Assembly: GCF_007859865.1 (NCBI RefSeq)
Contig: NZ_SJPI01000003.1
Coordinates: 186,001 to 250,000 of the forward strand
Direction: 5' to 3'
DNA from: Rubripirellula amarantea
GTDB lineage: Bacteria; Planctomycetota; Planctomycetia; Pirellulales; Pirellulaceae
DNA length: 64,000 nt
The notes below the pieces were generated by a model. The model was not told the DNA's origin. It saw only the letters and a program-made list of their open reading frames with translations, and did not search any database. The number at the start of each line of letters is the position of its first letter. Positions within the stretch are counted from its first letter, which is position 1. Positions 35,913 through 44,931 of the stretch are shown in pieces. The position numbers were made by a program, and so were the translations under genes.

Positions 35913-38900
35913 ATGGGTCGCATTCAATCATCAATCGGGTTAGTCACAGGGACCGACATTGTCGGGACTGTGGATCAATTGATGGCGATCAACGGCCAAC
36001 CGCGTGATCGCTTGGTCTCACGAACCAATACGCTTCGGTCCGAGCAGCAATCGATCGCTGAATTAACCGCATCGGTGATTGGCGTTCAGCTTGCCGGCAA
36101 ACAACTATCCAACGTCTCAACATTCCGATCGAAGTCGTCGGAATCGTCTAACGCAGAAGTCTTGACGGCGACGGCCGGCAGCAAGGCCATCGCGGCGACT
36201 CACGAAATCCGCACTCTGCAAACCGCCGCAACGCACGGTGTTGAGTCGCGCGTCCGATTCGATTCGGACACCGAAGCGTTGGGCTTTACGGGATCGCTCG
36301 CCATTCAAACCGAAGGGTTCCTTGACCAGTCGGTTTCGCTTTCCAAGTTGAACAATGGCCGCGGTGTCGATGCAGGAAAAATTCGCATCACTGATCGCAG
36401 CGGACAATCGGCAGAGATTGATTTGTCGAAGGCCAAGACGATCGACGATGTGCTACAAACGATCAATGACGCATCCATCGACGTGCTGGCAACCACCGAA
36501 GGTGGCAAAATCAAGCTGGTCGATCAGACGGGTGAAACAGAGTCGAACCTCATTGTTGATCAATTAGGCGATGCGGAAACGGCCGCCGACCTAGGTCTAT
36601 GGGGAGTCGACGTTGCCGCCGATTCCGTCACCGGATTCGACCTTACGTTCAACGTCAGCGCAACCACGGACCTTAGCCAACTGCGTCAAGGCAAGGGCAT
36701 TCGACAAGCCGATGGCGACGACATCGCTATTAAGCTATCCGATGGCACGTCACTGAACGTGGACTTCGGCGATTTTGGTGGCGCGTCAGAACCAACCATT
36801 CAAGACGTACTCGACCATCTGAACTCACTCAATCCGGCCAAGCTTTCGGCGTCATTCACCAGCGAAGGCATCGAAGTCAAAGACTTGACCACAGGGTCTG
36901 GAAAGTTCTCGATTGCAAACGCGGAAGATTCATCGACCGCAAGCGACCTTGGTTTGATTGGTTCAACCAGCAGTGACACAATCGTCGCTGAATACGAACC
37001 GCAAGTACTTCGCGGCACGTCGCTAAACCAATTGGCGGGCGGTGCTGGGTTGGCGGGGTTGACGTCGCTAGACATCACGACCGCCGATGGATCGTCCGCT
37101 TCGATTGATCTATCGTCTGCAACGAACACTGCTGAGGTGATCGATGCAATCAATGGGTCTGGGCTGAGCTTGATTGCCCGTTTGAATGACGCTGGAACGG
37201 GCCTTCGGATTCGTGACGTTTCCGGGGGAACTGGCAATCTGACGATCTCGTCCCTTGATGATACATCCGATCGACTCGGCGTCACCGCCGACACGGCTGA
37301 CGACATCGTCGTTGGCACAAACCTGAACAAACAAAGCGTCACCCTCGATACCAAACTCACGGATCTCAACCGAGGCGTTGGCGTAGGCAAGGGCAGTTTT
37401 ACCATCACCGATTCCAATGGCGGCATCGGCGCAATCAACCTAACCACCGATGGCATTTCGACGGTGGGGGACTTGATCGACAAGATCAATGGCCTAAGCA
37501 TTGACGTGTCCGCATCGCTTAACGAAGCCGGCGATGGCATCACGATTGTCGACACCGGCGACGGCGACGCCACGCTGACAATCACGGACTCGGGAACCGG
37601 AACGTCTGCAAAAAAACTGGGGATTGTCGGAACGGCCACCGACCAAACGATCGGCGGTTCGACCGTTTCCGCACTGGTTGGATCACAAGCCGACCGCATC
37701 ACAATCGAGGCAACGGACTCGTTGGCCGAGATCGCCGAGAAGATCAACGCTTCGGATCGCTACGCTACTGCCACCGTCAATCTGAACGACGATGGAAGCT
37801 ACTCGTTGCGCGTTCGCAGTAACAAAGGCGGTGCCGACGGTCGCTTCGGAATTGTCACCGATGGATTTGATCTAGACATCGAGACGACCGCCAAAGCTCA
37901 AGACGCCGTGATTGCGGTGTCCACCGACGGTTCCAGCGAGCGACTATTCACGTCGTCGGATGGCGTGTTCGAAATTGACGGCGAAGGAACGACATCAACC
38001 GCCATTACGTCGTCCACGAAGCTCACCGACCTGGCCAGCGGTGCTGGCTCGGGCAGCTTTACCATCACCGATTCCAGTGGCGCAAAGAGCGCGATCAACA
38101 TCACGGTGCAAAACATCACCACCGTGGGTGAATTGGTCGATGCTTTCAACGACTTGGGTATCGGAGTCAAAGCCTCGATCAACGAAGATGCAACAGGCAT
38201 CACGCTCATCGATACCGCCGGTGGGGACGAAACCATGACCGTCACCGACGTTGGAAACGGTATCGCGGCGAGCAGTCTTGGGATCGAAGGCGAAGCAGAA
38301 TCCCAAACGATTGACGGATCGACTGTCAACGCTCTTATCGGCACCGGTCAAGCCACCAGTGGCGACGACGAAACCGGGTTAACGTTCACTCTTAAGCAGC
38401 TATCCGACGAAACCATCACCGTCCGAGTCGCTGAAGACACTTCGGGGATTACCAAAGCGGCCAAGTCGTTTGCGGACCAGTACAACAAGCTAGTTGATAA
38501 GCTCGAGTCGCTCACGTTCTTCAATGCCGAAGACAACGAGATTGGCTTGCTGTTCGGATCCAGTGAAGCTCAGCGGATTCGCCAGGGCTACACACGGTTG
38601 CTTTCGGGAACCATCACCGGCGCGGGGAACATCAAGTCGATTGGTCAAGTCGGACTACGGTTCAACGACCAAGGAAAGCTTGATCTCAACACGACAAAGT
38701 TGACCGAAGCCATCGAAAACGGCCGTGAAGACGTCGAGGCTTTCTTCACCACCGAAGACACCGGCCTTTCGGATCGGCTCGATACCTTGGCCGAATCATT
38801 AGCGGGTGTCGGATCCAGCTTACTTCTCAATCGTTCGCAAACGCTCAGCAGTCAAATCGAGCGTTACGACGATCAAGTCACCTCGATGAACTCAAGATTA

Positions 38901-39017
38901 GAAAAGCAACGTGAGCAATTGTTGCTTCAGTTCTATCGTACCGAAGAAACGATTTCTAAGCTTCAGAGCAATTCTTCCGCAATTGACCAAATCCAACGAA
39001 TCACAATTCCGACCTAA
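35913..39017 (+). CDS. fliD: Flagellar cap protein FliD with tandem Flagellin_IN-type modules
   Basis: FliD caps the filament tip and drives flagellin assembly. The protein has 1034 residues, over twice the ~470 of enterobacteria. The N-terminal FliD domain (about 1-120) has GLVTGTDIVGTVDQLM. The C-terminal FliD domain (about 830-1034) has SFADQYNKLVDKLESLTFF, GLRFNDQGKLDLNTTKL and a final coiled coil. Between them is a tandem array of ~111-residue modules with the pattern L-x-x-L-x-x-G-x-G, then ITDSNG-like strand, T-(I/V)-x-(D/E)-(V/L) helix with IN, and a DTGGG-like loop before a LGI strand. The extra length is therefore module expansion, not fusion. It precedes fliS, the usual partner order. 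Confidence 0.94.
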   Translation: MGRIQSSIGLVTGTDIVGTVDQLMAINGQPRDRLVSRTNTLRSEQQSIAELTASVIGVQLAGKQLSNVSTFRSKSSESSNAEVLTATAGSKAIAATHEIRTLQTAATHGVESRVRFDSDTEALGFTGSLAIQTEGFLDQSVSLSKLNNGRGVDAGKIRITDRSGQSAEIDLSKAKTIDDVLQTINDASIDVLATTEGGKIKLVDQTGETESNLIVDQLGDAETAADLGLWGVDVAADSVTGFDLTFNVSATTDLSQLRQGKGIRQADGDDIAIKLSDGTSLNVDFGDFGGASEPTIQDVLDHLNSLNPAKLSASFTSEGIEVKDLTTGSGKFSIANAEDSSTASDLGLIGSTSSDTIVAEYEPQVLRGTSLNQLAGGAGLAGLTSLDITTADGSSASIDLSSATNTAEVIDAINGSGLSLIARLNDAGTGLRIRDVSGGTGNLTISSLDDTSDRLGVTADTADDIVVGTNLNKQSVTLDTKLTDLNRGVGVGKGSFTITDSNGGIGAINLTTDGISTVGDLIDKINGLSIDVSASLNEAGDGITIVDTGDGDATLTITDSGTGTSAKKLGIVGTATDQTIGGSTVSALVGSQADRITIEATDSLAEIAEKINASDRYATATVNLNDDGSYSLRVRSNKGGADGRFGIVTDGFDLDIETTAKAQDAVIAVSTDGSSERLFTSSDGVFEIDGEGTTSTAITSSTKLTDLASGAGSGSFTITDSSGAKSAINITVQNITTVGELVDAFNDLGIGVKASINEDATGITLIDTAGGDETMTVTDVGNGIAASSLGIEGEAESQTIDGSTVNALIGTGQATSGDDETGLTFTLKQLSDETITVRVAEDTSGITKAAKSFADQYNKLVDKLESLTFFNAEDNEIGLLFGSSEAQRIRQGYTRLLSGTITGAGNIKSIGQVGLRFNDQGKLDLNTTKLTEAIENGREDVEAFFTTEDTGLSDRLDTLAESLAGVGSSLLLNRSQTLSSQIERYDDQVTSMNSRLEKQREQLLLQFYRTEETISKLQSNSSAIDQIQRITIPT
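36339..38342 (+). repeat. 333-bp-period module array inside fliD
   Basis: The L-x-x-L-x-x-G motif that opens each module begins at about 36339, 36672, 37023, 37353 and 38019. Spacings are 333, 351, 330 and 666 bp. The 666-bp gap equals two periods and holds a degenerate module (IEATDSLAEIAEKINASD) that lacks the opening strand. Confidence 0.8.
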
Positions 39018-39129
39018 CAATTAAGCCTACCGGTGCCATGTAAAATGTTGACACCGCGATTTGGATCGACCAAGGACAGTTGCCCTTTATCTCGTCACGA
39101 CAGGGCTCGGCCTAAACTCAAGGATGAAC

Positions 39130-39618
39130 ATGAACTCGTCTCCCGAAGGTAATTTTCGCCCTCAAGCTTCACTAAGCTCCGGTGATCAGTACTTGGATGC
39201 CGCGATCCGGATGGCATCTCCAGCGAAGCTTCGGCTGATGCTGCTCGAGCGGTCGGTTGAAGTTGCTCGAATGCTTGCTGCCAAATGGCGTGCGGGCGAG
39301 ACGATGGGCAGCAACGAGTATTCGATTCAACTGCTTGACATGATTAATGAGCTGCTCGGCGGAATTTCGGGCGGCAAGAGTGAATCAGAGAAGAAATTGT
39401 GCCTTCAAGTGGCTGACTTGTACGTCTTTCTAGCCAAGCACCTTGTGATCGCAGAACAGCATTCTGACGCTGGTGCGATTGACGAAATTCGATTGGTGCT
39501 TGAAACCGAAACTGAAACTTGGCGCGCCGTTGTGGCCCAGGAAGTTTCGAAGCTTCCCGCTCAGTCCGCTGCTTCGCCTGTGGTGAGCACCTCGGGCGGT
39601 CTCAACTTCAGCGCCTAG
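39130..39618 (+). CDS. fliS: Flagellar export chaperone FliS
   Basis: FliS binds the flagellin C-terminus in the cytoplasm and prevents premature polymerisation. The protein has 162 residues from the ATG at 39130, which has CAAGGA upstream at good spacing. The four-helix pattern is recognisable: DQYLDAAIRMASPAKLRLML, then LERSVEVARMLAAKW, SIQLLDMINELLGGI, and LYVFLAKHLVIAEQHSDAG. The C-terminal ~25 residues are Ala/Ser-rich. Its place directly after fliD supports the call although sequence similarity to the classical FliS is moderate. An in-frame ATG at 39124 is equally possible. Confidence 0.85.
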   Translation: MNSSPEGNFRPQASLSSGDQYLDAAIRMASPAKLRLMLLERSVEVARMLAAKWRAGETMGSNEYSIQLLDMINELLGGISGGKSESEKKLCLQVADLYVFLAKHLVIAEQHSDAGAIDEIRLVLETETETWRAVVAQEVSKLPAQSAASPVVSTSGGLNFSA

Positions 39619-39733
39619 TTCCATGGCGTGTTAAGTTTTGCGGATTGCGTAAAAGGATTCAATTCTGACGTTTGTTCCGTCGATCTTAGAGTGTGTAGGA
39701 AAACACCTCTTGTTCGCAACGGATTGTCACGTC

Positions 39734-40363
39734 ATGTGCTGGACCAAAACCGCTTTTGCCGCACTCGCTTGTTTCACGCTTTGTTTCGCAAGCGGCTGCG
39801 TCGGCCCGATGGGCTGCGGCCCTGCTGGAACCTGTGGACCGCTAGCTATGAATTCTTGTGGTGGCTGCGGCGACTGCCAAGGTTGTGGCGAACTTTACAT
39901 CGACCCTTGGATCAACGAGCCCGCCGATTGCTGTGATCCTTGCGATTGCTGTGGCAACCACAACGGCCAATCGTGCGGCAAATGCCGAAGCGTATTCAGC
40001 GGAGTCAAAAGCCTTTGGGGCTATCGCTGCGATAGTGGCTGTGACGACACCTGCGGTGGCTGCGATACAGGATGCACCGAGTGCAGCTCTGGATGTGATT
40101 CCTGTGGTGACGTTGGTTGTGGTGGTGACTGCTGCGAACCCACTTGCGGTTTCTTAAACGAACCAGTGTGCGGTTGCGAAGCTGGCTGTGACGGATGTTC
40201 GTCGTGCAGCGGTGACAGCATGAGTTACATCAGCAGTGAACCGGTTCTGAGCCAACCGATTGTCAAGGCAACTCCTACCCGCGAACCGTACAAGCCTGCT
40301 CGCACTAAACAAATCTTCCGCCCTAAGAGCACGATCGCTGGCGAAGGCTCAACACGACGCTAA
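39734..40363 (+). CDS. Cysteine-rich lipoprotein
   Basis: The protein has 209 residues from the ATG at 39734. The signal peptide [16 protein letters not shown] ends in a lipobox. The mature protein has 31 cysteines within about 145 residues, including the lipidated one, in [18 protein letters not shown] and repeated [14 protein letters not shown] strings; Gly and Asp fill most gaps. The last ~45 residues are Cys-free and basic ([13 protein letters not shown]). It could bind metal or form disulfide-linked surface coats; no family was recognised. It lies 116 bp after fliS. Its 3' end overlaps the convergent sirtuin gene by 15 bp. The frame to 39710 would add eight residues. Confidence 0.78.
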   Translation: MCWTKTAFAALACFTLCFASGCVGPMGCGPAGTCGPLAMNSCGGCGDCQGCGELYIDPWINEPADCCDPCDCCGNHNGQSCGKCRSVFSGVKSLWGYRCDSGCDDTCGGCDTGCTECSSGCDSCGDVGCGGDCCEPTCGFLNEPVCGCEAGCDGCSSCSGDSMSYISSEPVLSQPIVKATPTREPYKPARTKQIFRPKSTIAGEGSTRR

Positions 40364-41047
40364 CGATTGCAGGAACCGCGGAACCTCTGTGGACGCTGCA
40401 CCCCGGATTGACTGGTCAAAAGCATCGGACGCCGGTGTTGCCCCTAAATTGATCTCGACCTTGCGACAACTCGGTTGCGTCCACTGGACAATGCCGGCTG
40501 CCGGGTACACGAGTGCTGACGTGCCGATGGCGATGAACAGATCAGCTTGCGCGGCAGCACGCTCGATCGTGTTCAATCCGATGGGCATCTCGCCAAACCA
40601 AACGACGTGAGGCCTAAGTTTGCCTATCAGGTCGGAACCATCGGGATGAGGCGTGTGTGGACTCAAGTCGTCACGCCAATCAAAAAGCTCATCGGTTAAC
40701 ATGCAGCGAGCTTTCAGGAGCTCACCGTGCATCGCCAGAACATTCTTGCTGCCCGCACGCTGATGCAGATCATCAATGTTCTGCGTCACTAGCAAGAAAT
40801 CGTCGTCGTGCGTGCTTTCGAATCTCGCCAACGCTTCGTGAGCGGCATTGGGTTTGATCTCGGGCGAAAGCAAAGCTCGCCGCCGCTGGTTATAGAATGC
40901 ATGCACCCGTTCTGGATTGCGGTGAAATGCCTCGGGCGTCGCGACCTCTTCCAAAGGGTAGCCCTCCCAAAGTCCATCCTTGTCGCGAAATGTCGGGATA
41001 CCGGATTCCGCCGAGATCCCCGCACCGGTGAGCACTAAGATTTTCAT
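40349..41047 (-). CDS. cobB: NAD-dependent protein deacylase, Sir2/CobB class III type
   Basis: It removes acyl groups from lysines, using NAD. The protein has 232 residues. Signatures are [26 protein letters not shown] and the catalytic His in AMHGEL (His107). The Tyr52-x-x-Arg55 pair in AFYNQRRR marks SIRT5/CobB-type enzymes, which prefer succinyl or malonyl lysine over acetyl. The C-terminal Rossmann part has [12 protein letters not shown] and [14 protein letters not shown]. The small zinc ribbon between them keeps only one cysteine (Cys115); the second CxxC pair is absent. It is cytoplasmic. It overlaps the cysteine-rich gene at the 3' ends. Confidence 0.92.
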   Translation of the reverse strand: MKILVLTGAGISAESGIPTFRDKDGLWEGYPLEEVATPEAFHRNPERVHAFYNQRRRALLSPEIKPNAAHEALARFESTHDDDFLLVTQNIDDLHQRAGSKNVLAMHGELLKARCMLTDELFDWRDDLSPHTPHPDGSDLIGKLRPHVVWFGEMPIGLNTIERAAAQADLFIAIGTSALVYPAAGIVQWTQPSCRKVEINLGATPASDAFDQSIRGAASTEVPRFLQSLASC

Positions 41048-41343
41048 GCGAGTTTGCTGCGCCCTCGTTTGTGAACTGTATCGTGTCCAGCCTAGATTCT
41101 GACGCCGCAGTCCAAGTCATGCTATCCATGCGACCAAGCTTCGTGACTCCAAGCTTTGTGACTCCAAGCTTCCCACCCCCCAAAGCTTCCCGACGCATGC
41201 TTCGCAACACTACGTTCGCAACGGTTGCTCGATTGTCAGGGGCGGTGGTATCCACCTTCGATCCTCACGGACGTTAGCAACGAGTGCAGCGTAAGCGTGA
41301 AGTTGCGCTTTGAGCGAATCTCAAGAAGAGGCTCGAACGATGA
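41048..41343. other. Intergenic region with a 15-bp tandem repeat
   Basis: No supported gene. It holds the tandem repeat at 41135-41174 between the sirtuin start and the 3' end of the DUF1570-like gene. Confidence 0.6.
41135..41174. repeat. 2.6 copies of a 15-bp unit
   Basis: CAAGCTTCGTGACTC (41135-41149) and CAAGCTTTGTGACTC (41150-41164) are followed by a partial third copy CAAGCTTC. Confidence 0.9.
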
Positions 41344-42429
41344 CTATAGGCTGTGAACAAACCAAGAAACTCGTTTGCTCAATTCGAGGATATTGGAATC
41401 CACCGCTTCCTCCACATCTCGCAGACGTTGAGTCCTCGGATAATCCGTGAATGGCTGGCGACTGCTCGTGACGTTAATGATCCTGGCGAAGTTCTGCGGT
41501 TCACGTTCTGCGAGATAGAACATCACCGCCCAGGACACGGCATAGGCGTTGCTAACCCGCTTAGGATGCTCGAACATCGTGTCATCACTGAACAATTGCA
41601 TCACGTCCGCTGCAAAGTCTTCGTCATTTCGATGGGGGTAGGTTCTCTTCAAGAAAGTCAAACTGTCGAGGTTTATGCGATCTGACGTTTGTGCCCCGCG
41701 ACGTCGATTTGTCATGCCAGCGGGTTCGAACATTTGGCCAAGGCCCTCGCTGATCCACTTGGGCGTATCGCACAAACGTGAGTGAACACCACTGTTGAAG
41801 GCAGATTGATGAGCCGCTTCGTGACGCACGGTTGCCTTGACAAAATCGCTGCTACCACCGTCGTGCGTGATCACCCGGTTGTTCTTTCCCGAATAGACTC
41901 CGGCCACGCGACTCATGTTAATGTCCCACTTTTTGAACTCGCGATACATTGCTTGTTCGTCCGGCATGACAACGGCTACCATCGGAAAACGTCCTTCGCG
42001 GATCTTCACGCCGCGTTTGCTAACGTAGTCACAGAAGCTACGATGCGATTCCTCAAATAGTTTCGGCCATTGATCCCCGCGTCCTTCGGGTTGAACGATC
42101 AGAAAGTTCTTGGTGGAGTGCACCTCGAAACCACGCCCATATTCATCGCGCAATTGATTCCGCAATTCAGGCACCGGAATCGGCGAGTATGGTTCGTTGA
42201 GCACTTGGATCTGGTGTCGTGGATCTCTCGAATTGATCGAGTGCATTGCGCCGTCACGTCCAAGAATCAAGGTTTCCCCCGGGACATCCAGAAGCTTCAA
42301 TCCTCTCGTGATTCGCCCCGAATCCAAGAACTCCACAAAGGCGGGCGCCTGGCCGTTGGTGCTGGCACAATCGTGCGCGATGCCAATCGCAAGCGTGGCG
42401 ATAAGAATGGTGAGGCGAAAGACATTCAT
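41344..42429 (-). CDS. Secreted DUF1570-like protein with zincin motif
   Basis: The protein has 361 residues. The signal peptide is RLTILIATLAIGIAHDCA. The motif RHEAAHQSAFNSG (His203, Glu204, His207) matches the HExxH zinc-binding site of DUF1570 proteins, common in planctomycetes. Downstream, PKWISEGLGQMFEP contains a Glu that could be the third ligand. DUF1570 members are presumed metallopeptidases without assigned substrates. The start at 42429 places the signal peptide at the N-terminus; the longer frame to 42594 overlaps the divergent gene and is rejected. Confidence 0.82.
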   Translation of the reverse strand: MNVFRLTILIATLAIGIAHDCASTNGQAPAFVEFLDSGRITRGLKLLDVPGETLILGRDGAMHSINSRDPRHQIQVLNEPYSPIPVPELRNQLRDEYGRGFEVHSTKNFLIVQPEGRGDQWPKLFEESHRSFCDYVSKRGVKIREGRFPMVAVVMPDEQAMYREFKKWDINMSRVAGVYSGKNNRVITHDGGSSDFVKATVRHEAAHQSAFNSGVHSRLCDTPKWISEGLGQMFEPAGMTNRRRGAQTSDRINLDSLTFLKRTYPHRNDEDFAADVMQLFSDDTMFEHPKRVSNAYAVSWAVMFYLAEREPQNFARIINVTSSRQPFTDYPRTQRLRDVEEAVDSNILELSKRVSWFVHSL

Positions 42430-42592
42430 GGATGGCACCAGGAAAGCGTCAATTGAAGAAACCGTACGCTGAAAAGGTAGGTTAGAATCAGCGTTGGACC
42501 GGGACCTATCAGTTCCATGCCGCCCAGTCCAAGGTTGTCGGAACCTAAGCCGGTTCCGAATGTACCGAACGTACCGACTACGAGACTTGCCC

Positions 42593-43909
42593 ATGTCGAC
42601 TCATTTCCGCATTCCCAACCATCGCTGCGTTGTGGCAGCCTTCGCGCTGATGATCGCGATCAGTCCGCAGACGCTATGTCGGCTTATTGCCCAAGAGCAA
42701 GTCGATACGGCAAAGGTGACCAAGGACGACGTTTTAGATTTGCTCGAGCAACTCAACGCTTCCAGCTTGACCAAGCGAAGAGAGGCCGAGAAGGCGTTGA
42801 TTGAAGCGGGTCCGGACGCGCTGGACTACTTGCCTGAAACGGCGAAAGGCATGTCCATCGAAGCATCGGAGCGATTGACTCGTGTGCGCTCAGCCCTTCA
42901 AAACCTGAAAGCACAGTCCGAAGCAAAAGAGGACGTCGTTCGTGTTCGCCTCAACACCGTTACCAATCTGGGCGAAGCCCTTGAAGCGATTAGTCGAGAT
43001 AGTGGAGTCGAATTTGAATACGACGGCGATGAGTCGGTCGCAGTACGTTCCGTTGAATCGCCACTCCCATTTTGGCATGCTGTCGATTTAGTCTTAGACG
43101 CGGCCAATCTCGACATTAATTTCTACGGTGGTGATGCAAGTACTTTACTGCTCGTGCCAAGACATGCAGAACGTCCCTCTCGAGTCGATTCCGCTGCGTA
43201 TACCGGCGTCTATCGAATTGAACCCACAACCGTCACTTCGCGTCGCAGTTTGAACCAACCCGACATGAGCGCGTTGAACATCAGCATCGAAATCTCTTGG
43301 GAACCGCGTCTGACACCCATCGGGCTAAGCATCCCCGTCAATCAACTGTCCGGTCGCCTTGACGACGCCGCGGCGTTAAAGCCTCAAGATTCCGGCGATA
43401 CAATTGACGTTGCCACCAACGCCGACCTCGCGTTCAGTGAATTCTTCTTGCCAATGCAACTGCCTGCGGGCCAACCCTCAAGGATCACGTCGCTTTCGGG
43501 CGTGATCCGAGCGTTGCTACCCGGAAGGAAGCAAACCTTCAAACTTCCACTCGCCGAACTGGGCAAGGAACACAAGATTGATTCGATGACCGTTCGGATC
43601 GAAGACGTTCGTGAAAATGGTGCCATCTACGAAGTAAGAGTAGGAGTAGAACTAGAGAATGCGGATCGATCCTTGGAAAGTCATCGACATTGGATTTTCG
43701 AGAATGCTGTCCATATCAATCGTAAAGATGGATCCCGTGCCGATCACTTAGGGTATGAAGTCTATCGACAAACCAATTCCGGAGTGGGCATCGGTTATCT
43801 CTTTGATCTAGGTGATACGGCACTTGAATCGACCCTGATTTACCACTCGCCAACTTCCGTGGTCAAGAACGAGGTTCCTTTCGTTATTCAAGACATCCCT
43901 TTGCCGTGA
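42593..43909 (+). CDS. Secreted protein of unknown function, first gene of a coupled trio
   Basis: The protein has 438 residues from the ATG at 42593. The signal peptide is VVAAFALMIAISPQTLC. A helical, HEAT-like stretch follows (LLEQLNASSLTKRREAEKAL, DALDYLPETAKGM). Residues ~125-175 resemble an STN-like fold (TNLGEALEAISRDSGVEFEY, then FWHAVDLVLDAANLDINFYG). The remainder is beta-rich with no recognised domain. Its stop codon overlaps the GTG start of the PpiC-like gene (GTGA at 43906-43909). The STN-like and HEAT-like readings are inference from pattern only. Confidence 0.72.
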   Translation: MSTHFRIPNHRCVVAAFALMIAISPQTLCRLIAQEQVDTAKVTKDDVLDLLEQLNASSLTKRREAEKALIEAGPDALDYLPETAKGMSIEASERLTRVRSALQNLKAQSEAKEDVVRVRLNTVTNLGEALEAISRDSGVEFEYDGDESVAVRSVESPLPFWHAVDLVLDAANLDINFYGGDASTLLLVPRHAERPSRVDSAAYTGVYRIEPTTVTSRRSLNQPDMSALNISIEISWEPRLTPIGLSIPVNQLSGRLDDAAALKPQDSGDTIDVATNADLAFSEFFLPMQLPAGQPSRITSLSGVIRALLPGRKQTFKLPLAELGKEHKIDSMTVRIEDVRENGAIYEVRVGVELENADRSLESHRHWIFENAVHINRKDGSRADHLGYEVYRQTNSGVGIGYLFDLGDTALESTLIYHSPTSVVKNEVPFVIQDIPLP

Positions 43910-44931
43910 TTGGACAACTCTCACGCACCGCAGTCGCGATTGTCTTACTAGGCATCACTTCGTTCACTTCATGTTTGTCAGCAGCAGACCTGGAGCCCGC
44001 CGACCCGTTTGCAGCAGTCGATGGGTATCCCGTCTTCCTGGGTGAGCTTAGTCTCGTTCTAGGCAAACGACTAAAAGTCAGCAACCTGAACCAGGTACCA
44101 CCGGAAATTCTGCGAGCCACTGCGTTTGTTGTTGTACGTCAGCATTTGGCACTGCAAACCCTCCTTGATCTGGGTGGCGATGCTTTGCAGGCACAGATTG
44201 ATCAAGATTTGCAATCGTATCGAGCGAATTTGCAACGTCGGGGAACAGATCTTAACGAAGAAGCAACGCGACTTGGCAGCACTGAAAAAGCAATCATTGC
44301 GAATCGTTCTTGGAATGTCGCTTGGGCGGCTTACCTGAAGAGTCGTATCACCGATAAGAACCTGCGTCGCTACTTCAATGCAAATCAAGATCGCTATGGC
44401 GGTAAGCGATACCTCGTATCACAGCTATTCGCGAGTGTTGATTCCAAAGACACCGAGGGGGTTGAGCGATCGCTTCAACGGATGCGTCAACTGGCGGATC
44501 AAGTACGCTTACACAAGCGACCTGCAACAGCATTTGAAGAAGCGAAAGCTGAGTACGGTTCTGATGCAAAATCGGGACAAGCAATCTGGATCTCTCAACC
44601 TGGGGATTTACCTGCGGCAGTGATGCGATCTGTTCATCGCCAAGCGGACGCTGGAATATTAGATCCAGTCTTAAGTCCTTTAGGTATTCATTTAGTATTC
44701 GTTCACCAAATCGAAACCGTTGATGTTTCGTTCGATGAACTGACCGATCAGTCAGTGCTGCGACGAGACGCTTCAAATGCGTTGCTTGAATCCTTAGTGA
44801 ACGCCCAAGTGGACGCGAAAGTCCAATGGTTCATCGACCAGCTAAAGCCGCCGGAAGGAACCTCGCTCATTCCTCGAAAGACTTCGGCCACGAAGGCAAC
44901 GAGCGACACGGAGAGAACGGACACCGAATGA
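43906..44931 (+). CDS. SurA/PpiC-like peptidyl-prolyl isomerase (foldase)
   Basis: It probably assists folding of exported proteins. The protein has 341 residues. It starts with GTG overlapping the previous stop. A signal peptide (AVAIVLLGITSFTSCLSA) is followed by an N-terminal helical domain with VRQHLALQTLLDLG. A parvulin-like domain at about 166-270 shows RYLVSQLFASVD, then AKSGQAIWISQPGDLPAAV and LDPVLSPLGIHLVFVHQIE, which is the canonical parvulin end. It overlaps the transporter gene by ATGA (44928-44931). No lipobox is sure, though SFTSC would allow one. Confidence 0.8.
   Translation: MIGQLSRTAVAIVLLGITSFTSCLSAADLEPADPFAAVDGYPVFLGELSLVLGKRLKVSNLNQVPPEILRATAFVVVRQHLALQTLLDLGGDALQAQIDQDLQSYRANLQRRGTDLNEEATRLGSTEKAIIANRSWNVAWAAYLKSRITDKNLRRYFNANQDRYGGKRYLVSQLFASVDSKDTEGVERSLQRMRQLADQVRLHKRPATAFEEAKAEYGSDAKSGQAIWISQPGDLPAAVMRSVHRQADAGILDPVLSPLGIHLVFVHQIETVDVSFDELTDQSVLRRDASNALLESLVNAQVDAKVQWFIDQLKPPEGTSLIPRKTSATKATSDTERTDTE

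Noticed and set aside
36800-37747. 315-codon minus-strand frame
   Set aside because: Antisense to fliD and low complexity (Ser/Val/Pro); a shadow of the Asp/Thr/Ser-rich coding strand.
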